In this document: in pieces, positions 27,901 through 38,948 of the stretch | Position numbering within the stretch: position 1 is the stretch's first letter | Layout of the letters: each line of letters starts with the position of its first letter | Source of the DNA: a bacterium | Lineage (GTDB): Bacteria > Hinthialibacterota > Hinthialibacteria > OLB16 | DNA length: 64,000 bases | Reading direction: 5' to 3' | NCBI GenBank assembly: GCA_022072055.1 | Contig: JAJVIK010000013.1 | Span: 272,878-336,877 of the forward strand | Made by a program: the position numbers and the translations under genes | The notes under the pieces: model-generated | The model's input: only the letters and a program-made list of their open reading frames with translations | Told to the model about the DNA's origin: nothing | Databases searched by the model: none

Positions 27901-28143
27901 TGTCCCGATCTTTTCGACGAGACGACTGAATAAGGTATGATGCCGCCCGTCGTCAACGGCGCGGGGTGGCTCAGGCAGTTCCCAAGTGAAGGGACGGAAA
28001 GGCGGCTCCAGTTCAACGGGCGCGTCGTAGAGAACCCACCCTCTGCCCCGGTGCTCCCAAGAGTAGAAATGGTAAAGCAGCCGCTCCGCGAGACTCATCG
28101 AACCAGGTCTGAAGGACGAGACAGGGGAGGAGTCGGAGGCCAT
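24958..28143 (-). CDS. TraG/VirD4-like coupling ATPase with C-terminal nuclease-like domain
   Basis: 1061 residues. Walker A is GASGTGKS (427-434) in MHVIGASGTGKSTF, followed by FAVLDPHGDLIDQIIGYAP, the usual DxHGDL motif of TraG/TraD-type ATPases. Walker B is FYLYIDECHNF, and the sensor-like LILAHQELHQL comes later. The first 400 residues have no recognised motif. A Pro/Glu-rich linker (about 800-890) leads to a C-terminal domain with GFRVSIERKLDAGGSADVVL and RSIACEITVT, which looks like a restriction-endonuclease fold (D and E present, but threonine where ExK would have lysine). It may pump DNA during transfer or act as a DNA translocase. It is co-transcribed with a membrane protein (6-base gap) and the recombinase. 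Confidence 0.88.
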   Translation of the reverse strand: MASDSSPVSSFRPGSMSLAERLLYHFYSWEHRGRGWVLYDAPVELEPPFRPFTWELPEPPRAVDDGRHHTLFSRLVEKIGTGWSRSKPEPQVSDYDEIEEPDPEIIDSPRLLIEIDIAIPASLKVTKDGWLRFIQSLRHCHDPLAFEIIGTAETISVQVVCSDSDLPQVSPQLESHFPDCLLNEQTGALQSLWSRMRRRHAVIVDFGLSQEFMVPLESISAFDPDPLTSIVGAMGRLRDDETAVFQVVFQAVQHPWAKSTLRAVTDWEGDSVFEDQNMLLLTQEKMASPLYAAVVRVAMAGADNRRSWQVVRGIGGALGQYSRGDGNELIPLTNQMYPDDEHEEDLFERRSHRCGMILNAEELASLAHLPSASVRSPKIRKQIGRTKASPEIAKGHSFVLGENTHQRKTTQVSLSPEQRSRHMHVIGASGTGKSTFLLQMIRQDMKEGNGFAVLDPHGDLIDQIIGYAPQERLDDIILVDPSDYEYSVGLNILTAHSEIEKTLLSSDLVSAFQRLSTSWGDQMTSVLSNAILAFLESSEGGTLRDLRRFLVDKNFRNAFLRTVQEPELVYYWRKEFPQLSGKPHASILTRLNAFFSLKPIRDMMAQKESKLDFRSIMDSGKILLARLSQGAIGEKNAYLLGSFLVSKFQQTAMSRQDLRESDRRPFYLYIDECHNFVTPSMNAILSGTRKYKLGLILAHQELHQLGGSDLASAVLTHPFTRVCFRVDDQDARKLDDGFSTFESSDLRNLGVGEAIARIERADNDFNLSVPSLPPLNEDRVQWNHEYVTTRTHNLYCRSRAEIAREIAKEYEDESGGAFEEEFDPKPRRRKKAAEPEPEAAAPQPDSVEPEPARETRPPEPPSRPVPPPAVAPVEPPVYVPKPPSSPGRGGPEHKRLQELIKLEGEELGFRVSIERKLDAGGSADVVLELGKRSIACEITVTSTTEYELGKLRKYLETEKYDEVFLIVAEAKRLSTLKRRLEETFSAAELERIDCLTVPDLIFYLKEEAAASKAQAGTVRGYDVARKHKAVSEQDKQERQRVVAEIIAKTMAQRKQKKRGAD

Positions 28144-28149
28144 GATTCA

Positions 28150-28827
28150 TCACCTCCTGAAGAAGTCCCGATTGATTGGTTTCCGCTCCGAATCACTCAT
28201 GCGAGGAAGACTCTTGGCGTCGGTGAGGGCATCGATAACCTCAAGCACCGATGAGTGGACCGATGCTTGAAACATGAGGGCCGTGTCGTATTCAAAGTAC
28301 GAGATTCCGCGTTTGAAGACATTCCAGATGCCGCCGAATAGGGTGAGGCCGAGGAGGAACTCTTCCACCTCCACGGGGCCCCTGAACCCGCCAGCACGAA
28401 CAAAAACCCAGATGAGCAAGAGGGCTCCAATGAGAGCGGAACCCCCTTTGGCGACACCCCAGTATTGAGCGACGAAGAAGTAAAAAAAGAACGCGGTCGT
28501 CGCCATCCCGATCAAATGAAAGATCGTGAGCGTGGGACGGAGCATGACCAGCCACGCGGAAAAGAAAAAGTCTCTGCCGAATGGCGCGGCGCAGATGTCA
28601 TAGACGAGCCGCCTCCGCCCAATTCGTAGGTACTCGCGATCCGCGCTCAGAAAACTCCCCTCTTTCCAGATCACACGCGAGACCTCCAGTCCGGGGATTT
28701 CATGTTTGGCAAGAGCGGCTTCGACGGATTGGTAGAACTCCGAAGGGGACGTACTGAAATGGGTAAAGTACTTCGGCCAGCGGGAGATGAGTTCCGCGCC
28801 CCTGGTCTTTTTCCAACCTGGTTCCAT
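28150..28827 (-). CDS. small membrane protein preceding the coupling ATPase
   Basis: About 225 residues from the ATG at 28827, which has a good GGAGG nine bases upstream; the longer frame to 29175 is rejected. Two hydrophobic stretches (IFHLIGMATTAFFFYFFVAQ and GGSALIGALLLIWVFVRAGG) form a hairpin in the membrane; the flanks are soluble. It ends six bases before the ATPase gene, so the two are co-expressed. A membrane partner that docks the ATPase, as VirD4-associated proteins do, is inferred from position. The family was not recognised. Confidence 0.75.
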   Translation of the reverse strand: MEPGWKKTRGAELISRWPKYFTHFSTSPSEFYQSVEAALAKHEIPGLEVSRVIWKEGSFLSADREYLRIGRRRLVYDICAAPFGRDFFFSAWLVMLRPTLTIFHLIGMATTAFFFYFFVAQYWGVAKGGSALIGALLLIWVFVRAGGFRGPVEVEEFLLGLTLFGGIWNVFKRGISYFEYDTALMFQASVHSSVLEVIDALTDAKSLPRMSDSERKPINRDFFRR

Positions 28828-29002
28828 GAGATGCCTCCACAAGCAAGAATCGAGCAGCCTGGCAGCAGGAGGGCAGCAGAATGAGGAGGTTACCATTACT
28901 CGAAGGAGACGGGTACGGGAATTGTTGTCACACCCCTGGAATAGAGTCGGAACCGGTCCAGGATGAGAACCAAAGGTTGCAAAAGTTCTCGAATTTGACA
29001 CA

Positions 29003-30652
29003 ATGGGCGAACTAATGGCTAGAAAAACCGGCTCGAAAAACAACAGCAAACCTTCCAACGGGGCCAACCTCGGCTTCGAGGCCGCCATGTGGGCGGCGGC
29101 GGATAAACTCCGGGGCCACATGGACGCCGCCGAGTACAAGCACGTCGTCCTCGGGCTGATCTTCCTCAAGTACATTTCGGATGCTTTCGAGGAGCATCAC
29201 GCCAAACTTCTTGAGGACCCGGAGGCAGACCCGGAGGATCGCGACGAATACATCGCCCAGAATGTCTTCTGGGTTCCCAAGGAAGCCCGCTGGTCCCAGC
29301 TCCAAGCAAACGCCAAACAGCCCACCATCGGCAAGTTGATTGACGACGCCATGATCGCGGTCGAACGCGAGAACCCCGCGCTCAAAGGGGTGCTGCCCAA
29401 GGACTACGCCCGTCCCACGCTGGACAAGCACCGGCTTGGAGAATTGATCGACTTGGTGGGCAACATCGGGCTGGGCGACAAGGAAAGCCGTTCCAAGGAT
29501 ATCCTGGGCAGGGTCTACGAATACTTCCTCTCCCAGTTCGCCAGCGCCGAAGGCAAGAAGGGCGGCCAGTTCTACACGCCACGCTGCGTCGTGCAGGTGC
29601 TGGTGGAAATGCTTTCTCCTTACAAGGGGCGCGTGTTCGACCCGTGCTGCGGTTCGGGCGGGATGTTTGTCCAGAGCGAGAAGTTCGTGGAGGCCCACGG
29701 CGGCCGGATCGGGGACATCAGCATTTTCGGTCAGGAGAGCAACCCGACCACCTGGCGGCTGGCCAAGATGAACCTGGCGATCCGTGGGATCGAGGGCAAC
29801 CTCGGCCCAGAGAACGCCGACAGTTTCCATCGCGACCTGCACCCGAGCCTCAAGGCCGATTATGTCCTGGCTAACCCGCCGTTCAACGACAGCGATTGGG
29901 GCGGGGACCGGCTTCGTGAGGATGTGCGATGGAAGTACGGGACGCCCCCGGCTGGCAACGCCAACTACGCCTGGGTCCAGAATTTTATTCATCACCTGTC
30001 GCCGACCGGGCTGGCCGGGTTCGTTCTCGCCAACGGGAGCATGTCTTCCAATCAGTCCGGCGAGGGGGAGATCCGCAAGGCCATCATCGAAGCCGATCTG
30101 GTGGACTGCATGGTGGCGCTGCCGGGGCAGTTGTTCTATTCGACCCAGATCCCGGTCTGTTTGTGGTTTCTCCGCCGAGACAAACGCCGGTTGCCCGCGC
30201 ATTCCGGGGGCGAGGCCGCCGACCGGCGCGGGCAAACCCTGTTCATCGACGCCCGCAAGATGGGCCGGTTGATTGACCGCGTTCATCGCGACCTGGACGA
30301 GGCGGACATTCAAAAGATTGCCGGGACCTATCATGCCTGGCGCGGCGATGCTCCCTCTCCCTCGATGGGAGAGGGCCGGGGTGAGGGTGCTTCTGGCCGG
30401 GGCGCGGGTGTTTACGAAGACATTGCCGGGTTCTGCAAAAGCGCTTCGCTGGACGATATCCGCGGGCACGGGTTCGTGCTTACGCCGGGGCGGTATGTCG
30501 GAGCCGCCGAGGTCGAGGATGACGGCGAGCCGTTCGAGGAGAAGATGGCGCGGCTGGTCGAAACTTTGGATGGGCAGTTCGCGGAATCCGCCCGGCTCGA
30601 AAAAGAGATCCGGTCGAACCTAACCAAACTGGGGTTTGCGTTCAAATCATGA
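29003..30652 (+). CDS. hsdM: type I restriction-modification DNA methyltransferase subunit
   Basis: 549 residues. The N-terminal HsdM bundle ([36 protein letters not shown] region) is followed by the N6-adenine methyltransferase core: [17 protein letters not shown], motif [13 protein letters not shown] (211-222) and NPPF (291-294). It transfers a methyl group from S-adenosylmethionine to adenine in the site chosen by HsdS. Near residues 450-470 a stretch [12 protein letters not shown] is encoded by a palindromic repeat inserted in frame. A second ATG at 29015 (MARKTG) is an equally good start. It is the first gene of the restriction locus on the plus strand. Confidence 0.95.
   Translation: MGELMARKTGSKNNSKPSNGANLGFEAAMWAAADKLRGHMDAAEYKHVVLGLIFLKYISDAFEEHHAKLLEDPEADPEDRDEYIAQNVFWVPKEARWSQLQANAKQPTIGKLIDDAMIAVERENPALKGVLPKDYARPTLDKHRLGELIDLVGNIGLGDKESRSKDILGRVYEYFLSQFASAEGKKGGQFYTPRCVVQVLVEMLSPYKGRVFDPCCGSGGMFVQSEKFVEAHGGRIGDISIFGQESNPTTWRLAKMNLAIRGIEGNLGPENADSFHRDLHPSLKADYVLANPPFNDSDWGGDRLREDVRWKYGTPPAGNANYAWVQNFIHHLSPTGLAGFVLANGSMSSNQSGEGEIRKAIIEADLVDCMVALPGQLFYSTQIPVCLWFLRRDKRRLPAHSGGEAADRRGQTLFIDARKMGRLIDRVHRDLDEADIQKIAGTYHAWRGDAPSPSMGEGRGEGASGRGAGVYEDIAGFCKSASLDDIRGHGFVLTPGRYVGAAEVEDDGEPFEEKMARLVETLDGQFAESARLEKEIRSNLTKLGFAFKS
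30353..30389 (+). repeat. in-frame palindromic repeat inside hsdM
   Basis: CCCTCTCCC, a five-base loop and GGGAGAGGG, then CCGGGGTGAGGGTG. This resembles a dispersed palindromic element seen in many bacterial genomes, which reads as [11 protein letters not shown] when inside genes. It adds about 20 residues to HsdM without shifting the frame. Confidence 0.7.
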
Positions 30653-30741
30653 CTTCGGAATCGCTCAATCCCGCCGCCCGATTGCGTTCGACCCTTCGAA
30701 AAGGGGATTTTCGACGAATCCACAGTTTTGATTTCCGGGCC

Positions 30742-30770
30742 TTGCAATCGGGTATCCGATCGGGTATATT
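30742..30770 (+). promoter_or_regulatory. sigma70-type promoter upstream of the NYN gene
   Basis: TTGCAA (30742-30747), exactly 17 bases, TATATT (30765-30770). CGGGTAT occurs twice in direct repeat (30749-30755 and 30761-30767), overlapping the spacer and -10, and could be an operator. Transcription would begin near 30777, just before a strong terminator hairpin. Confidence 0.6.
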
Positions 30771-30786
30771 TCAAATACGACTTACT

Positions 30787-30831
30787 CCCCACTGGACTTG
30801 CCGAAAGGCCTCCAGTGGGGTTTTGCTTTTT
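30787..30831 (+). terminator. intrinsic terminator / possible attenuator between hsdM and the NYN gene
   Basis: Perfect 10-base stem CCCCACTGGA / TCCAGTGGGG with a 14-base loop, followed by TTTTGCTTTTT. The NYN start codon is only 14 bases further on, with GGGGG as ribosome-binding site. It either ends the hsdM transcript or makes the short leader from the promoter at 30742 an attenuator. Confidence 0.8.
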
Positions 30832-30844
30832 AAGGGGGTTCGTT

Positions 30845-31471
30845 ATGGCGACTGAACCCTCCATCAAGCGAGCCTGCGCCTTCTTCGACGGCCAGAACCT
30901 CTACCGGACGGCCAAGACGGCGTTCGGTCACCACTTCCCGAACTACCAGCCCCTTCAACTCGCTCAGGCCGTCTGCGCCCTGAAGGGGTGGACCTTGGCG
31001 AGCGTTCATTTCTACACCGGCGTTCCCGATGTCGCCGACGATCCCCAATGGAATCACTTCTGGACCAACAAACTTCGAGGCATGGGGAAGTGCGGGATCA
31101 AGACTTATTCGCGCCCGCTGCGGTATCGCAACCAGACCGTGCGTCTTCCTGACGGAACGGAGCACACCTTCCTGGTCGGTCAGGAGAAGGGGATCGACAT
31201 TCGGATCGCACTCGATGTGGTGCGGATGGCGCGGTCGCGCGATTACGACGTGGCGCTGATCTTCAGCCAGGACCAGGACCTTTCGGAAGTAGCGGACGAG
31301 GTCAAGCAAATCTCCATCGAGCAGGACCGCTGGATCAAGGTCGCTTCCGCTTTCCCGTTCAGTCCCACGACCACCAACCGACGCGGCATCAACGGAACCG
31401 ATTGGATCAAGATCGACCGGGCGATGTACGACTCGTGCTTGGATGGGAATGATTACAGGGTGAAAACGTAA
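30845..31471 (+). CDS. NYN-domain (LabA/DUF88-like) predicted RNase
   Basis: 208 residues from the ATG at 30845 (GGGGG seven bases before); a longer frame from 30728 would cross the terminator and is rejected. The PIN-like NYN fold is marked by its acidic residues: D15 in ACAFFDGQNLY, D118/D124 in GIDIRIALDVVRMA, and D143/D145 in ALIFSQDQDLSEVADEV. NYN proteins are metal-dependent RNases or nucleases. It stands between hsdM and hsdS, one base before hsdS starts, so it is expressed with the specificity subunit. NYN genes recur within type I restriction loci; a second line of defence acting on RNA when restriction fails is an inference. Confidence 0.85.
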   Translation: MATEPSIKRACAFFDGQNLYRTAKTAFGHHFPNYQPLQLAQAVCALKGWTLASVHFYTGVPDVADDPQWNHFWTNKLRGMGKCGIKTYSRPLRYRNQTVRLPDGTEHTFLVGQEKGIDIRIALDVVRMARSRDYDVALIFSQDQDLSEVADEVKQISIEQDRWIKVASAFPFSPTTTNRRGINGTDWIKIDRAMYDSCLDGNDYRVKT

Positions 31472-31472
31472 T

Positions 31473-32768
31473 ATGAGCACCTCATCCTCACGATTAGAAA
31501 ATGCTGAACTCAACGGATGGCGACCTGGTACGGTCGGCGGATTGACAGATAACTTCGACGGTCAACGCATCCCAGTGAAAGAGGCGGATCGAAAACCCGG
31601 CCCATATCCATACTATGGGGCTTCGGGAATTGTAGACCATGTGGACCAGTACATTTTCGATGGGGAATATCTGCTTGTTGCCGAGGATGGAGAAAATCTG
31701 AAGACCCGGAAAACTCCGATTGCGTTTCTCGCAGACGGTAAATTCTGGGTGAATAATCATGCCCATATTGTCCGAGGAAACTCCGAGAACGACACTCGTT
31801 TCCTCATGTATGCATTGAATAACGCTGACATCAGCGGGTATCTCACGGGTTCCACCATGCCCAAGCTAACACAGGGCAACCTAAATCGCATTCAACTGAA
31901 TATCCCACCCCTCCCCGAGCAGCGGGCCATTGCGCACATCCTGGGGACGCTTGACGACAAGATCGAGAACAACCGGCGGATGAACGAGACGTTGGAGGCG
32001 ATGGCGCAAGCCCTGTTCAAGTCGTGGTTCGTGGACTTCGATCCCGTCCGCGCCAAGATGGAAGGCCGCCCCCCCGTCGGCATGGACTCCGAAACCGCCG
32101 CGCTGTTCCCGGACCGCCTCGTCGATTCGGAGATCGGGGACATCCCGGAGGGGTGGGGGGTTGAACCAATCGGGGACCTTGTTCGAGTGGTTGGCGGCGG
32201 AACCCCAAGTACAAAGAATCCGGCCTTTTGGGATGGAGTCCTCCACTTTGCTACACCGAAGGACCTGTCATCTCTAACCTCACCAGTGCTCTTGGAAACC
32301 GAAAGGAAGGTCACCGACGAGGGTCTGCAGAAAATCAGTTCTGGACTCTTGCCAGCGGGAACAGTGTTGCTCTCTTCTCGCGCCCCAATTGGATACCTGG
32401 CAATCACAGAGATCCCCGTGGCAGTAAACCAAGGCTTCATCGCGATGGTCTGCGACGGTCCTCTTCCGAACCTCTATGTTCTGCATTGGACGAAAGAGAA
32501 TTTAGAAGTAATCCTCTCCAAAGCCAATGGATCGACTTTTCAGGAGATCAGCAAAGCAAATTTTCGACCAATACCCGCGCTCGTGCCGCCAAGCGAGATC
32601 TTTGACGAATTCATCAAGACCGTCGGACCACTCCATAATCTGATCGTGGAGAACTTGCAGTCGTCGAACACCCATTCCGTCGCCCGCGACAGGCTGCTGC
32701 CGAAGCTGCTTTCCGGGGAGATTCGGGTGAAGGATGCGGAGGGGTGGGGGGAGAGTCGGCCAATATGA
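31473..32768 (+). CDS. hsdS: type I restriction-modification specificity subunit
   Basis: 431 residues with two target-recognition domains separated by conserved coiled coils. The first ends ...LPPLPEQRAIAHILGTLDDKIENN-like sequence, continuing to MNETLEAMAQALFKSWFVDFDPVRAK. The second starts at GWGVEPIGDLVRVVGGGTPST and ends VARDRLLPKLLSGEIRV. HsdS sets the DNA sequence recognised by the methylase and the nuclease. The stop overlaps the next gene (ATGA). The first recognition domain has the PYYGASGIVDHVDQYIFDGE pattern usual in this family. Confidence 0.95.
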   Translation: MSTSSSRLENAELNGWRPGTVGGLTDNFDGQRIPVKEADRKPGPYPYYGASGIVDHVDQYIFDGEYLLVAEDGENLKTRKTPIAFLADGKFWVNNHAHIVRGNSENDTRFLMYALNNADISGYLTGSTMPKLTQGNLNRIQLNIPPLPEQRAIAHILGTLDDKIENNRRMNETLEAMAQALFKSWFVDFDPVRAKMEGRPPVGMDSETAALFPDRLVDSEIGDIPEGWGVEPIGDLVRVVGGGTPSTKNPAFWDGVLHFATPKDLSSLTSPVLLETERKVTDEGLQKISSGLLPAGTVLLSSRAPIGYLAITEIPVAVNQGFIAMVCDGPLPNLYVLHWTKENLEVILSKANGSTFQEISKANFRPIPALVPPSEIFDEFIKTVGPLHNLIVENLQSSNTHSVARDRLLPKLLSGEIRVKDAEGWGESRPI

Positions 32769-33595
32769 GTTCGCTTAAGGCCATCGAGAAGACGCAACTC
32801 GAGAAGTTCCTTGGGATGGAGTCAGGCTATGTTCTCGACTTCACCAATCGAACTTTCCAAGACTTTGTGCGCGATGTGGCGGGAATCGACATTTATTCGG
32901 ATGAATATGCGGTCAACGGTGACTCTAAGGCCAAGCGGTTTCGGGCATTCTGGGAGAGAGAATCGGATACGACAGTCGCTAAGGTTCTTTCTGAGTTCCT
33001 GAACTATTGGCGGCTTCAAACCCCTAACCCTACCCCTGAGGAACGAGTCCTTTCCGAGCACTGCCACCAAATCATTCAACGATTGTCTGGGCAGACTATT
33101 GCGTCGACGGTAAGTGAAGAAAGTTTCCTAAAGATGGGTTGGGGAGACATCTCACTGAAAGACGCTACGACAGACCACACTCTGCTCCCGATCCTCGAAT
33201 CCCGCTTTGAAGAGGCGAAGCATTGCCTTGAACACAAAGCCCCGCTCGCCACAATCTTCCTGTGCGGAAGCATCCTGGAAGGCTTACTGCTCGGAACAGC
33301 AAGCGACAACCCCGCCGTTTTCAATAGCGCAAACAGCAGCCCAAAAGACTCCTCGACCGGGAAGGTCAAGAAGTTTCCGGATTGGCGTCTCGCCGAATTG
33401 ATCGAAGTGGCGTGTGAGGTGAAGTTTCTTACGCTAGACGTTAAAAAATTCAGTCATGCACTTCGAGATTTTAGGAATTACATTCACCCTCATGCTCAAA
33501 GGGTCTCCGAATTCAACCCCGACAAGCACACGGCGGAGATTTGTATGCAGGTCCTGAAGGCGGCCGTGGCGTGTCTCTCCAAAAAGAAGAAATGA
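32765..33595 (+). CDS. HEPN-domain protein, AbiJ-like abortive-infection family
   Basis: 276 residues from the ATG at 32765 overlapping the hsdS stop. The N-terminal part (LEKFLGMESGYVLDFTNRTF, then AKRFRAFWERESD) is like the N-terminal domain of AbiJ-type abortive-infection proteins, from memory of the family. The C-terminal part has the HEPN RNase motif R-X6-H: R234 to H241 in LRDFRNYIHPH. HEPN domains act as metal-independent RNases in many defence systems. Translational coupling to hsdS suggests that it senses or backs up restriction. Confidence 0.78.
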   Translation: MSSLKAIEKTQLEKFLGMESGYVLDFTNRTFQDFVRDVAGIDIYSDEYAVNGDSKAKRFRAFWERESDTTVAKVLSEFLNYWRLQTPNPTPEERVLSEHCHQIIQRLSGQTIASTVSEESFLKMGWGDISLKDATTDHTLLPILESRFEEAKHCLEHKAPLATIFLCGSILEGLLLGTASDNPAVFNSANSSPKDSSTGKVKKFPDWRLAELIEVACEVKFLTLDVKKFSHALRDFRNYIHPHAQRVSEFNPDKHTAEICMQVLKAAVACLSKKKK

Positions 33596-33647
33596 GTCGC
33601 TTCCACCCCACCTTATTGGACGGCGCGCCTGCACCTGGAGAGGGGAT

Positions 33648-34067
33648 ATGAGCATCCCGATTGTACTCACGGTGTTGGCGGTTTTACTTGGTTATTGGCT
33701 GCGACGGGTGCGACGCAAGGGAGAGTCACCAGAGGGTCAAGAAGTAGGTCGCTGGCAAGGGATTCATATCCCAAGGGAAAAACTTAATAGGACAACCGAT
33801 CGAAACCTCCTGGGACGTGAATTGGAACGTGAAGGAAAAGAGGAAGAAGCTCGACTGCTTTACGAAGCCAATCTTGCTGAAGGGGATATTGGATCGCATC
33901 CCTATGAACGCCTCCGCATAATCTACTCCAGGCGCAAGCAATACGAAGAGGCGCTGCGAGTTTGTGAAGCATTCCTGAAAGTTCCCCAGGAGCCAAAGAA
34001 GCTTGAAGCCTTTCGGCAGCATGCCGAGAAGCTTCGGCTTAAGATTGACAAAGAGGGCGCGAGATAA
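33648..34067 (+). CDS. small membrane-anchored TPR protein
   Basis: 139 residues. An N-terminal membrane helix (IPIVLTVLAVLLGYWLRRV) precedes about two TPR-like helix pairs (LGRELEREGKEEEARLLYEANL, YSRRKQYEEALRVCEAFLKV). Start ATG 33648 follows GGAGAGGGG. It lies between the HEPN and DUF3800 genes in the same direction. It probably mediates protein contacts; no catalytic role is visible. Confidence 0.7.
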   Translation: MSIPIVLTVLAVLLGYWLRRVRRKGESPEGQEVGRWQGIHIPREKLNRTTDRNLLGRELEREGKEEEARLLYEANLAEGDIGSHPYERLRIIYSRRKQYEEALRVCEAFLKVPQEPKKLEAFRQHAEKLRLKIDKEGAR

Positions 34068-34079
34068 AGGACCAGAAGG

Positions 34080-34790
34080 ATGACCGAAACCTTCAACATC
34101 TACTGGGACGAAAGTTGCCACCTGGAGCATGACGGCATCCCGGTGATGGTGCTCGGTGCGGTCTGGTGCGCCGCCGACCGAGCCCACGCAATATCCCGGC
34201 GCGTCCGCGACATCAAGGTCAAACACGACCTTTCCCCCCACTTTGAAATCAAATGGACCAAGATTTCCCCGGCGAAGAAGGACTTCTACCTGGATCTGGT
34301 GGATTATTTTTTTGATGAGGACGATCTTCATTTCCGCGCGGTGCTGGTTCCCGACAAGGGAATCCTCAAGCACTCGGAGTACCATCAAAACCACGACGAA
34401 TGGTACTACAAGATGATGTTCACCCTGCTGGAGCCGCTCATCGATCCCGTCCAGCGATACCGCGTCTATCTCGACATCAAAGACACCCGCAGCGAGGAGA
34501 AGCGCGCCAAACTGGAAGAGGTTCTGCGGAACAAACGGTACGACCGCCAAGGCCGGGTGATCGAACGGGTCCAGCAGATTCGGTCCCATGAATCCGAGCT
34601 GATGCAGATGGCGGACCTTTTGATCGGCGCGATTCAGTACGCAAACCGGGAACTGAAGGGAAACTCAGGGAAGCAAGATGTAGTGGATGCGATCAAGAGG
34701 AAATCGGGAAAGAATCTGAATCAGACAACCTGGCTACGGGAACAAAAGTTGAACCTGCTCCGGTGGGAATCTGCGGGAGACCGGGCGTGA
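34080..34790 (+). CDS. DUF3800-like protein
   Basis: 236 residues. It starts NIYWDESCHLEHDGIPVMVLGAV, with the DES motif typical of DUF3800, and later has ESELMQMADLLIGAI, the second conserved block. The family has an RNase H-like fold and occurs often with defence or mobile genes; its chemistry is unproven. The stop overlaps the next gene by four bases (GTGA), so the pair is co-translated. Confidence 0.8.
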   Translation: MTETFNIYWDESCHLEHDGIPVMVLGAVWCAADRAHAISRRVRDIKVKHDLSPHFEIKWTKISPAKKDFYLDLVDYFFDEDDLHFRAVLVPDKGILKHSEYHQNHDEWYYKMMFTLLEPLIDPVQRYRVYLDIKDTRSEEKRAKLEEVLRNKRYDRQGRVIERVQQIRSHESELMQMADLLIGAIQYANRELKGNSGKQDVVDAIKRKSGKNLNQTTWLREQKLNLLRWESAGDRA

Positions 34791-35287
34791 GCGGGTACCC
34801 GGACTGGCTTCCTCTGTTGGATTTATTGGAGGACCACGAAGGTTCTTGGGATCAATACCTGGATTGGGTCTACCAACGGTTCCGTAAAGACCTGATTGAG
34901 TCACAGCCGAAATTCCTAAACTGTTGGGTGCGGTGCCCTACGGAACCTGTAATCGAGGGAAAGGAAGGCACATTCTGGCATTGCGTTTCGGAGGGACTTG
35001 AAGAAGACCAACGAACCCCGGACATTCGGCGAATGGAAAGGATTTCATGGATACGGGCGATCCTTGACCATGCGACCGATCCAGCGGTGGAGTGCTGGAC
35101 AAACCTAAGAGGCACATCGACTCACCACTTGGTTTGGTTCAAAGAGGAGTACCTGATCGTCCTGAAAGAAGTCCTCAGGAAACGCGACAACTTTAGATAC
35201 TTCGTCCTGAAGACGGCATATTGCACGACGAGTGAAAGAACGGTTGCCACTCTGAGGCGGGAAAGAGACGCCAGTGGGCTCTACTGA
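34787..35287 (+). CDS. small protein resembling BECR-fold (Barnase/EndoU/RelE-like) nucleases
   Basis: 166 residues from GTG 34787, overlapping the DUF3800 stop. The line FWHCVSEG...RTPDIRRMERISWIRAI followed by YLIVLKEVLRKRDNFRYFVL and KTAY...ERTVATLRRERD looks like the small beta-sheet nuclease families called BECR or PBECR: conserved histidine early, a central strand pair, and a final TAY strand. This is judged by eye only; it could be an unrelated helper of DUF3800. A two-gene toxin/partner arrangement with DUF3800 is possible. Confidence 0.6.
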   Translation: MSGYPDWLPLLDLLEDHEGSWDQYLDWVYQRFRKDLIESQPKFLNCWVRCPTEPVIEGKEGTFWHCVSEGLEEDQRTPDIRRMERISWIRAILDHATDPAVECWTNLRGTSTHHLVWFKEEYLIVLKEVLRKRDNFRYFVLKTAYCTTSERTVATLRRERDASGLY

Positions 35288-35299
35288 GCAAAAACGACA

Positions 35300-35325
35300 G
35301 ACGCCATCTCCGAGGAAATGGCGTC
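35300..35325. terminator. hairpin between the BECR-like gene and hsdR
   Basis: GACGCCAT / ATGGCGTC stem with a 10-base loop, 12 bases after the upstream stop codon. The plus-strand 3' flank (CATTACTCC) has few T bases, so it may be a weak terminator or an RNA-processing hairpin. The remaining 35326-35509 shows no gene. Confidence 0.4.
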
Positions 35326-35509
35326 CATTACTCCTTCCACACTTGGTGGATGAGCTGCTTACAGTATCGGTTACCGAGGCCGCGCCGTCAATGAGGAATC
35401 GGAGAAAACTTGCGCGATGGAGTATAAACTCAAGCGAAAGAATGGGTTGCGGCGGTCCCCAGACTCGATTTGACAAGGGACCCCAAAGGCTTCACATTGG
35501 AAGGAAATC

Positions 35510-38608
<3,099 letters not shown>

Positions 38609-38651
38609 GACTGCGTTGAATCGATTGATCCAGCCGTGCCGCTGTCCGACC

Positions 38652-38906
38652 TCACGGATCAGGCGGTTTGTACGAGTGTAAGCGCTCCAGTGTCACAGTG
38701 GTTGTGACGGTGGGGAACGGACACTCCCCGGTGAACCCCCAGCGCGGCACCCAGGAGGCGTCCGGGCGGGACACATAGAACGTGAACACCCGCGTGCTCA
38801 CCACGAAGTAGATCGTGTTCCTTCCCGGCTGGAGACCGGGCGGAAACAAGACGTGCCAGGCCGCGAGGAAGAGGGCCACGATCCCGGCCACCGCCAACCG
38901 CTTCAT
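38652..38906 (-). CDS. small exported or membrane-anchored protein
   Basis: 84 residues from the ATG at 38906 (GGGAG upstream). An N-terminal hydrophobic segment (MKRLAVAGIVALFLAAWHVL) is followed by a short beta-rich part (NTIYFVVSTRVFTFYVSRPD). It begins 42 bases after the giant amidase gene in the same direction and so is probably co-transcribed. Not recognised. Confidence 0.6.
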   Translation of the reverse strand: MKRLAVAGIVALFLAAWHVLFPPGLQPGRNTIYFVVSTRVFTFYVSRPDASWVPRWGFTGECPFPTVTTTVTLERLHSYKPPDP

Positions 38907-38948
38907 TCCCGCGCTCCCTTCGCTCTTCGGACTTCGCACCCCGCTGCC

